Origin: Euryarchaeota archaeon UBA602
Lineage (GTDB): Archaea; Thermoplasmatota; Poseidoniia; Poseidoniales; Thalassarchaeaceae
Direction: 5' to 3'
Assembly (NCBI GenBank): GCA_002498455.1
Contig: DAHO01000088.1
Coordinates: forward strand, 20,960-26,450
DNA length: 5,491 nt
The notes under the pieces were generated by a model. The model was not told the origin of the DNA, searched no databases, and saw only the letters and a program-made list of their open reading frames with translations. This document shows, one piece after another, positions 1 to 5,302 of the stretch; position 1 is the first letter of the stretch; every line of letters starts with the position of its first letter. Made by a program: the position numbers and the translations under genes.

Positions 1-2232
1 TTGAGTATCGGAAGTAATGAATGACAATGCATCTTGCATTTCGGCATCTTCATCAGTATTTGGTTCTTCAGAAATTGTCGTATTGGTTTGAATTAGGTGT
101 GAGAATTCGACAGGATCATCAACCGGTTTCTGCTCTTGTTTTTTACTCGTTTTACGAACCTTCTTCGTTGAAACTATCTGGTCTCCAATTTTGCTCAAAT
201 CAGCTCGTACCGCGGCAGGAGGAGTGGGTTTACGCTTGAGATCATTCTTGACAGCTGCAGGCGGTTTTGGTTGTCGCTTCTTGCGAGCAGGAATGTCCAT
301 GTCTTCATCCCAAGCAGCTGCATCATCAACCATATCCTCCCAAGTTTCATCATATGTCGCTACTTCTTCATCTAATTCAGAAAAATCAATACGATTAGAT
401 CGTCGAACTGCAATCATAAATGCCATACTACCAACACATATGATTGCAAAAAATACGGCGTACCAATATTCAGCAATCATGTCGATTACGGATTCAATTT
501 CACTGGGTTCGGGTTGTGGTGGTGTGATTACTTGAACCTGTAAATCTGCATCTCGACGATTCCATATTTCTTCTACAAATGACATCCCACTTGCATCATC
601 GATTTCAACCCGGATTGGGAATGTATGAACAATTTGTGCGATCGATGATGATGGCAATTGCAACCCATTTAAGATTGTCATGTTGTATGGCGCCTCCATG
701 GTGGATGTGGTGACTCCGGTCAATGTCCATGTGATGGAGATGCGTGTTCCACTGTCACTGTGCCTGGTCGCATAAAGACCCGAATCGATGCTGCATTGAA
801 TATTGTTTGAGATGAATGTTGCATTTTGAAATTGGAGATGACTCGCCCAGCGAGATTTGACCTCTGCAGGGCTGTATTCGTCACACATTGAGAACAAATA
901 GACATCATATTCAGATTGATCAACTCTGGATGGATCATTCACTGAATCAGCAACCAATTGTCTGACATAGGCACTCTGTTGACCGTCTAAGTGAATCGTA
1001 TCTTTGATTGTCACATCATTGCCATCAATGTTGATGTGGACATTGCGCATATACGTAGGATCTGGCTTGAGATGACAGTTGTTGCCAGAAGCACAGATAT
1101 TATCGAATAAGTCAAGGATTCCATCGCCATCGTCATCATCATCAAGATTGTCAGGAACATTGTCTTGGTCCGAATCTATCGCTGAAGGAATCTCGGTGCT
1201 CTGAAGGATTTGATCGGCATATACAGCCACATATTCAGAATTGGTGGCAATTGCAATTTGGTTCAAGTAGGGGTGAAAATTGAATTCTAAGGCCTGATGA
1301 GGCAAATACAGCGTACCTTCAACTTGAATCGGAAGAGTACTGGCGTTGATGAATTGTAGGTGTCGAGGTACATCTGTAATGGTATCAACCAACACAGTCA
1401 ATTGATGATTGCTTTGATGAAAATCAACTTGGGTAGCATGAACGCTAATATCAAATTGGCCAGAATACGAAAACGTTTGATCGTAATTCCGAAGGTAGAG
1501 TGCCCCGCCTCCAATCCAGGCCATGGTAGAACCATCTGGTGAAAATGTACAATCCATAATTGGATCAGTTGTTTCCCAGCGAGCCACTTCAGTTTGATTT
1601 GTCCGATTCCAGATGATAACTGTCCCGTCATTGCTACCACTGAGTAGGTGTGTGCCATCATGCGAATGATCAATACAATTAATGTGGTCGTTGTGGGATT
1701 TAGGATAAGATCGATTAATGTCTAGGTTGGTCCCCGTACCCGTATCAATGTACCATTCCACAATAGAGCCTTCTTCATTGGCGGTTGCAAATAGCATGTC
1801 ATCTGCTGAAACACTGATGGCATCCACGTTTTTCCCATCCTCAGTGTGTTTCGTACGTGAATAATTCCCATCAGTTTCCAATTCAAACACCACTGCACCT
1901 GGTGTATTCGGAAGTTCGCTAACCATACCCACAATCATGTAGTTCCCATCAGAGGTGAATTCAATCGATTCTATGGGGAAATCAACCAATATCTCTTGCA
2001 CTTGATCGTGAGTTCGGGCGTCTGAAATTAAAATTGAGTTTTTATGGCCACTGGCTAACACATCACCGTTGGGACTGTAACTGACAGCTGTACCCATAGT
2101 GTACTCAGACTCAGCGACACCCGCCCAGCCGAAACCCGAATGAGCGGCTGAAAGAGGCAAAAAAATCATCACAGCTGTCATCACTAAGGCTGCGGCTATG
2201 GGGCGCCGGTGTGTATAATCAGTAGTATGCAC
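1..2232 (-). CDS. Secreted, membrane-anchored WD40 propeller protein with calcium-type Asp repeat (C-terminus beyond left edge)
   Basis: Open for 744 codons with no stop, so the 3' end lies outside the window. Residues 1-31 look like a signal peptide: RR at 9-10, then a hydrophobic stretch ending LPLSAAHS. Residues 45-344 hold about seven WD40-like repeats, enough for one propeller; the clearest are GSNDGTVIIWN (199-209), FSPDGSTMAW (230-239) and NEEGSIVEWY (152-161). Residues 353-374 are an Asp-rich segment (DSDQDNVPDNLD, then DDDDGDGILD) like thrombospondin type 3 calcium repeats. Residues 385-580 form an unidentified domain; Cys380, 386, 450 and 480 could pair. One membrane helix (589-609, ending VRRSNR) implies the propeller is outside the cell and a tail inside: acidic at 615-645, then rich in Lys and Pro. 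GTG at 2232 is chosen because it keeps the arginines ahead of the hydrophobic core; ATG at 2313 or 2181 are alternatives, and no start has a clear Shine-Dalgarno site. The family is clear, the ligand unknown. Confidence 0.88.
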   Translation of the reverse strand, partial: MHTTDYTHRRPIAAALVMTAVMIFLPLSAAHSGFGWAGVAESEYTMGTAVSYSPNGDVLASGHKNSILISDARTHDQVQEILVDFPIESIEFTSDGNYMIVGMVSELPNTPGAVVFELETDGNYSRTKHTEDGKNVDAISVSADDMLFATANEEGSIVEWYIDTGTGTNLDINRSYPKSHNDHINCIDHSHDGTHLLSGSNDGTVIIWNRTNQTEVARWETTDPIMDCTFSPDGSTMAWIGGGALYLRNYDQTFSYSGQFDISVHATQVDFHQSNHQLTVLVDTITDVPRHLQFINASTLPIQVEGTLYLPHQALEFNFHPYLNQIAIATNSEYVAVYADQILQSTEIPSAIDSDQDNVPDNLDDDDDGDGILDLFDNICASGNNCHLKPDPTYMRNVHINIDGNDVTIKDTIHLDGQQSAYVRQLVADSVNDPSRVDQSEYDVYLFSMCDEYSPAEVKSRWASHLQFQNATFISNNIQCSIDSGLYATRHSDSGTRISITWTLTGVTTSTMEAPYNMTILNGLQLPSSSIAQIVHTFPIRVEIDDASGMSFVEEIWNRRDADLQVQVITPPQPEPSEIESVIDMIAEYWYAVFFAIICVGSMAFMIAVRRSNRIDFSELDEEVATYDETWEDMVDDAAAWDEDMDIPARKKRQPKPPAAVKNDLKRKPTPPAAVRADLSKIGDQIVSTKKVRKTSKKQEQKPVDDPVEFSHLIQTNTTISEEPNTDEDAEMQDALSFITSDTQ
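199..282 (-). repeat. Tandem 14-residue repeat in the cytoplasmic tail of the WD40 protein
   Basis: Residues 651-664 and 665-678 of the WD40 protein are two adjacent copies of a 14-residue unit. They share K-R, a proline, then PPAAV, a basic residue and Asp (KRQPKPPAAVKND against KRKPTPPAAVRAD). The unit mixes positive charge with proline and lies between the acidic stretch after the membrane helix and a Lys-rich stretch, so it may be a cytoplasmic docking or nucleic-acid-contacting tail. That role is inference. Confidence 0.7.
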
Positions 2233-2279
2233 ATGATGTTCATAACGAGCGAACACAAAGCCATTTCGCAATTGATGTA

Positions 2280-2759
2280 TCAATGGTATTCGAATTCTTT
2301 GCTCTGGACCCATTCCAATAAATCGATGGCGACCTCACAAGATTCTGAAATCACAGGTTCTGGATCATCCACAAATCTTGCAAGTGTGTCCATTGCCGTT
2401 CTGTCACCGATGGCACCGAGCGCTTCTGCGGCCTCATGTCTAACCATCAAATCTTCTTGTTCGTCGCTCAGTCGTTCGATCAATGTAGGAACAGCGTGTC
2501 CATTTTGCATTTGACCGAGTACGTACGCAATTTCGTGTTTCAATAAGGCACTCTCTGAATTGAATGCTGCACACAGTGCATCTACAGAATCATTACCACC
2601 CATATTCCGTAGAGCAAACAAAGCTCGCATACGTTGAAACATTCGCTCATTTTCATCGCACAAGGTGCGTCGTAATTGTGCGATTTCAGTAGTTGAACTG
2701 GGTGGCGCAGGATCTACGGAATCAAATGGACTGGTAATGGGTATCCGTTCATCAGACAT
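2280..2759 (-). CDS. Half-size deoxyhypusine hydroxylase-like HEAT-repeat protein
   Basis: The 159-residue protein is made of HEAT-type helical repeats and carries two His-Glu pairs, H75-E76 in ALLKHEIAYVLGQMQ and H108-E109 in MVRHEAAEALGAIGD. In deoxyhypusine hydroxylase (DOHH), which hydroxylates deoxyhypusine on eIF5A to finish hypusine, four such pairs in two halves hold a diiron centre, and the pairs within a half are 33 residues apart, as here. Compared from memory with human DOHH (about 302 residues), this protein aligns with the C-terminal half: it starts with the inter-half linker SVDPAPP (14-20), continues through MRALFALRNMGG (44-55) and ends with DDPEP, SESCEVA and FEY. No N-terminal half is present in the window. 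It would need to dimerise to rebuild a four-pair site. The ATG at 2759 is supported by an AGGTGA site and by homology beginning near residue 11. It may act on aIF5A in the cytoplasm; a non-enzymatic HEAT scaffold is the alternative. Confidence 0.85.
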   Translation of the reverse strand: MSDERIPITSPFDSVDPAPPSSTTEIAQLRRTLCDENERMFQRMRALFALRNMGGNDSVDALCAAFNSESALLKHEIAYVLGQMQNGHAVPTLIERLSDEQEDLMVRHEAAEALGAIGDRTAMDTLARFVDDPEPVISESCEVAIDLLEWVQSKEFEYH

Positions 2760-2763
2760 TTAC

Positions 2764-2769
2764 TCACCT
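2764..2769 (-). promoter_or_regulatory. Shine-Dalgarno site of the DOHH-like gene, overlapping the upstream stop codon
   Basis: Read on the minus strand, AGGTGA is a perfect match to the archaeal anti-Shine-Dalgarno sequence. Its TGA is the stop codon of the MqnD-like gene, and the ATG at 2759 follows after four bases. This fixes the start of the HEAT gene and suggests translational coupling of the two. Confidence 0.8.
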
Positions 2770-3654
2770 TGAACCAATGAAATCAATATCATCAGGGATA
2801 AAATCAGGGTCAATCATTCCCAATTTCTGCCCATCTTTCAAGAACTTTCGAATACTTGAACGACCATCTTCACCATAGTCAATTGTACGCTCATTCACAT
2901 ACATCTGGACAAATTTCGAGTTGGTTTCCTCATCGATACCACGTCCCCATTTGATTGCAAATTCCAATGCTGCATCGGGATTACGAATGCTATGTTCAAT
3001 GGACATCCGAACCCACTCGGTGATTTTCTCACACGCTTCGTTTCCGAGGTCACGGCGCACAACATTGCCGCCCAGTGGCAACGGCCAACCAGCGTTGTTC
3101 TCATTCCACCAAATGCCGAGATCCAGTATGAGATGTAGTCCATGTTGTTCCCATGTCAATTGACCTTCATGGATGATAACTCCAGAGTCAAATTCACCAG
3201 ATTCGATGCGAGGAATGATTTCATCAAAAGGAACAATCGCTGTGTCAACATCACCACATGCGAGCTTGAGTGCCAAATGTGCACTTGTCTTGTGCCCTGG
3301 TATAGCGATGGTTTTAGAGCAAGCTTCTTCCAATGACATGGGTTTTCGAGACACCAACATAGGGCCGTAGCCTTCTCCCATGGAAGCTCCACAGTTCATT
3401 AGTGCGTATTTGTCTGCAATATCTGGATAGGCATGAATGCTCACAGCACTGACTTCGTATTCGCCCGCATGAGCTTTTTGATTCAATGTTTCAATGTCCA
3501 ACAGTACATGCTCAAATCGATACCCTGGTGTCTCAAAGGCTCCCGTAGTTAGGGCATGAAACATGAAGGCATCGTCCGGATCTGGAGAGTGACCCACTCG
3601 AATGGTCTGTACATCTTCGGCATCTTGCATGGCTGTCCGTGTGACGTTTGGCAT
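2764..3654 (-). CDS. mqnD: MqnD-family protein (1,4-dihydroxy-6-naphthoate synthase-like)
   Basis: The 296-residue protein has the periplasmic-binding-protein-like fold signature of the MqnA/MqnD family but no signal peptide, so it is probably cytosolic. MqnD splits cyclic dehypoxanthine futalosine to 1,4-dihydroxy-6-naphthoate in the futalosine route to menaquinone. Matching motifs are IRVGHSPDPDDAFMFHAL (18-35), DIETLN (53-58), GEGYGPMLVS (93-102), IAIPGHKTSAHLAL (116-129), GVIIHEGQLT (158-167), WPLPLGGNVVRRDLG and YVNERTIDYGEDG. His162 corresponds to His145 of the Thermus thermophilus enzyme, the proposed catalytic base. The first motif differs from the usual SPCPND, so it may be a divergent subfamily with another substrate. 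It is about 25 residues longer than the Thermus protein, partly an N-terminal extension; ATG at 3630 (Met9) is an alternative start. It is first in a leftward set with the DOHH-like gene. No other menaquinone gene is in the window, so the family is firm and the reaction less so. Confidence 0.87.
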   Translation of the reverse strand: MPNVTRTAMQDAEDVQTIRVGHSPDPDDAFMFHALTTGAFETPGYRFEHVLLDIETLNQKAHAGEYEVSAVSIHAYPDIADKYALMNCGASMGEGYGPMLVSRKPMSLEEACSKTIAIPGHKTSAHLALKLACGDVDTAIVPFDEIIPRIESGEFDSGVIIHEGQLTWEQHGLHLILDLGIWWNENNAGWPLPLGGNVVRRDLGNEACEKITEWVRMSIEHSIRNPDAALEFAIKWGRGIDEETNSKFVQMYVNERTIDYGEDGRSSIRKFLKDGQKLGMIDPDFIPDDIDFIGSR

Positions 3655-3721
3655 TTCATTGGTTCGGAATCAACGACTCATCTCTATCATTGACCTTAAG
3701 TGCCTGACATTTGTGCGAAAT
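3655..3721. promoter_or_regulatory. Divergent intergenic region with a shared promoter candidate
   Basis: These 67 bases separate the starts of the MqnD-like gene (leftward) and the zinc-ribbon gene (rightward). CCTTAAGTG at 3694-3702 is a weak TATA-like element whose centre lies about 25 bases upstream of the ATG at 3722, the usual distance for a leaderless archaeal transcript; no Shine-Dalgarno site precedes that ATG. Read leftward, the palindromic CTTAAG would give the MqnD-like gene a leader of roughly 18 bases. An imperfect palindrome lies at 3659-3673 inside that leader. The placement fits, but the TATA match is poor. Confidence 0.4.
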
Positions 3722-3925
3722 ATGAGTGACATGGTCGATAAGTCAAGGTTGGCAATTTCGAAAGGTCAGTTGGGCCCCGTTTGCGACATGTGTGGTGTAT
3801 TGATGACTTTTGGCGAATCTCTTACCATCGATGATCAATACGTTTGCCTCAGTTGCTATGAATCGATGACTGGTATCACGTCGTCTACAGATTCAAATTC
3901 GAATCCTGGATTACGAATGCAGTAA
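3722..3925 (+). CDS. Small zinc-ribbon protein, function unknown
   Basis: The 67-residue protein carries two CxxC pairs, Cys21-x2-Cys24 (CDMCG) and Cys42-x2-Cys45 (CLSCY), 17 residues apart. This is the spacing of a zinc ribbon or treble-clef fold binding one zinc ion. Nothing else is recognisable; the last 17 residues are rich in Ser, Thr and Asn and probably disordered. The frame is open upstream to an ATG at 3602, but that extension is antisense to the MqnD-like gene, so the ATG at 3722 (or Met4 at 3731) is preferred; a weak TATA-like element about 25 bases upstream agrees. It lies 47 bases before priS on the same strand and may be cotranscribed with it. A role in transcription, replication or RNA binding is plausible for its size and fold, but the sequence does not show which. 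Confidence 0.75.
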   Translation: MSDMVDKSRLAISKGQLGPVCDMCGVLMTFGESLTIDDQYVCLSCYESMTGITSSTDSNSNPGLRMQ

Positions 3926-3963
3926 TCGCTGGATTCAATAGCCTCCACGACCAGCATCAATCG

Positions 3964-3968
3964 GGTGG
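3964..3968 (+). promoter_or_regulatory. Shine-Dalgarno site supporting the TTG start of priS
   Basis: GGTGG lies four bases before the TTG at 3973 and can pair with the CACC core of the archaeal anti-Shine-Dalgarno sequence. In this frame there is no ATG or GTG between the upstream stop at 3859-3861 and the TTG, so the site helps justify a non-ATG start. Confidence 0.5.
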
Positions 3969-3972
3969 CACC

Positions 3973-5214
3973 TTGAGCGTAGGTTGGGCAAAATATGCCT
4001 TCAAATTCGCTGAGTACTACAATAATTGTAGTATCGATGCCATGTGGTATCCGCCGAGACTCCGAACTCGAGAATGGATGTTCATTGGATTCGATGATCG
4101 CCCACCCGAAAGGCACCGTGGGTTTCGTAAACCAGTAGACTTGATGGCGCATGTGAAACGTAAAATTCCAAGCAATTGCTTCTATTCTACCGCTTACTAC
4201 AACGACCCAAATCAGCGCAAGATGAAGGAAAAAGGTTTGCAGGGAGCTGATTTGATTTTTGATTTAGATGGGGATCATCTACCGGGGGTTACCGACGGTG
4301 ATTTCCCCGCGATGATTCAAGTGATCCAAGAACAGGCACACCAGTTGTGGTATGATTTTCTCGAGCCAGAGTTTGGATTCAAAGAAGAACACCTGCAGGT
4401 GACATTTTCTGGCCATCGTGGATTTCACTTACACTACAGATCGCCAGATATTTGGCAACTCGATTCACCAGCGCGTCGCGAAATCGTATCCCATATTCGA
4501 GGTGAAGGTGTCGATATTGGTGTACTACTGAACGGACCAGATTGCGCTTGGAAACGCAGAGTTGTCTCAGGTGTGGATTCAGTTTTGTTGAAACTTGATG
4601 ATGCTTATCAGGATAATGCAAACGGCAAAAAAGCCCTTTATCAGCTCAAGGAAATAGTCGATTCACGTATTGGGATGCCTGGATATGTCGGTCCCAAGAG
4701 ATGTGGGATAGATATGCTGAAAGCCGTTGCTGAGCGTGTGCAAGATGCAAGTCGACGAAAACGACTGATTGAAAGTTTTCAAAAAGATGGTACAGTCACT
4801 CAACTCGGGGGTCCAAAAGGAGGCAGTCAATATGACAATGTATTCAAAGAATTGGTCAAGGGTGACAACTCGATTGTATTGGGCAAAGCCGGTGAAACCG
4901 ATGAAGTAGTTACCATTGATTTGAAGCGTGTTATTCGATGGCCTACTAGTCTGCATGGAAAATCAGGTATGAAAGTTGTTGAGCTACCTTTGAGTCGACT
5001 TGACCCGAATGGTCAGAATGCGTTTGATCCTTTAATTGAAGCCATACCTTGGAGTCAAAAAAGTGGCCTAGAAAGAGTGCGAGCACTGCGCTCTAATGCT
5101 ATTTACCGCATTGGCGAGTCACAAGGTGAATTGTCAGAGGGAGAAGTATACGAAGTTGATGAAGCTACTGCCACATTTTTAGTGCTGAAGAAATGGGCTA
5201 AACCAGTGAAATAA
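3973..5214 (+). CDS. priS: DNA primase small (catalytic) subunit PriS
   Basis: This 413-residue protein is the archaeal-eukaryotic primase catalytic subunit, which makes primers for DNA replication as a heterodimer with PriL. The catalytic DxD is Asp97 and Asp99 in ADLIFDLDGDHLPG; the third metal-binding aspartate is Asp316 in VTIDLKRVIRWPTSLHG (313-329), which also supplies the conserved Arg319, Arg322 and His328. The second family motif is SGHRGFHLHY (146-155). YSTAYYNDP (71-79) matches the N-terminal family signature. The TTG start gives 14 residues before Tyr15-Tyr16, the same lead as before the corresponding FY in the Pyrococcus furiosus enzyme; starting at Met24 would remove conserved sequence. 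The cysteine zinc knuckle that follows DxD in Pyrococcus is absent, as I recall for haloarchaeal PriS. It is somewhat longer than Pyrococcus PriS and near the haloarchaeal length. PriL is not in the window. Identification is firm. Confidence 0.96.
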   Translation: MSVGWAKYAFKFAEYYNNCSIDAMWYPPRLRTREWMFIGFDDRPPERHRGFRKPVDLMAHVKRKIPSNCFYSTAYYNDPNQRKMKEKGLQGADLIFDLDGDHLPGVTDGDFPAMIQVIQEQAHQLWYDFLEPEFGFKEEHLQVTFSGHRGFHLHYRSPDIWQLDSPARREIVSHIRGEGVDIGVLLNGPDCAWKRRVVSGVDSVLLKLDDAYQDNANGKKALYQLKEIVDSRIGMPGYVGPKRCGIDMLKAVAERVQDASRRKRLIESFQKDGTVTQLGGPKGGSQYDNVFKELVKGDNSIVLGKAGETDEVVTIDLKRVIRWPTSLHGKSGMKVVELPLSRLDPNGQNAFDPLIEAIPWSQKSGLERVRALRSNAIYRIGESQGELSEGEVYEVDEATATFLVLKKWAKPVK

Positions 5215-5217
5215 TCG

Positions 5218-5238
5218 AGCACCAACTACGTTGGTGTT
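5218..5238 (+). other. Stem-loop just after priS
   Basis: CACCAAC (5220-5226) and GTTGGTG (5230-5236) form a perfect 7-bp stem with loop TAC, extendable by a G-U and an A-U pair. It begins within six bases of the priS stop. No T-run follows, so it is not a typical terminator; it could protect the 3' end of the priS message or be chance. Confidence 0.4.
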
Positions 5239-5253
5239 GAATTCGACCAGCGC

Positions 5254-5265
5254 ATACGTTAAAGG
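5254..5265 (+). promoter_or_regulatory. Weak TATA-like element before the proline-rich gene
   Basis: ATACGTTAAAGG lies about 40 bases before the ATG at 5303. A start of transcription some 25 bases downstream would leave a short leader that just includes the Shine-Dalgarno site. The match is weak, and readthrough from priS is an equal possibility. Confidence 0.25.
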
Positions 5266-5289
5266 CAACTGCAGAGTCAAGCATGTTAC

Positions 5290-5296
5290 GGTGGGG
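5290..5296 (+). promoter_or_regulatory. Shine-Dalgarno site of the proline-rich gene
   Basis: GGTGGGG ends six bases before the ATG at 5303 and contains the GGTG core. It supports this ATG as the start of a rightward gene whose sequence is otherwise low in complexity. Confidence 0.55.
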
Positions 5297-5302
5297 CGTA
5301 GC

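Noticed and set aside
191..535. Plus-strand open frame of 114 codons, and others between 1 and 2500
   Set aside because: They are antisense to the continuous WD40 and DOHH-like frames, which carry clear domain signatures.
2158..2165. Homopolymer run (A on the plus strand) near the start of the WD40 gene as a possible frameshift or slippage site
   Set aside because: The frame reads well on both sides of the run, from the signal peptide into the propeller, so no shift is needed.
3890..3920. ATTCGAATCC, resembling the T-loop of a tRNA
   Set aside because: The flanking bases do not form the T-stem, no acceptor or anticodon stem is found upstream, and the stretch lies in the end of the zinc-ribbon gene.
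2978..3920. GGATTACGAATGC occurs twice, at 2978-2990 and 3908-3920
   Set aside because: One 13-base match in 5.5 kb is close to chance expectation, and the two copies lie in unrelated contexts.
3909..3927. Inverted repeat GATTAC/GTAATC around the stop of the zinc-ribbon gene
   Set aside because: The stem has only six base pairs, is AT-rich and cannot be extended; there is no T-run after it.
3856..4152. Minus-strand open frame of 98 codons
   Set aside because: It is antisense to the zinc-ribbon gene and the conserved start of PriS and has no recognisable motif.
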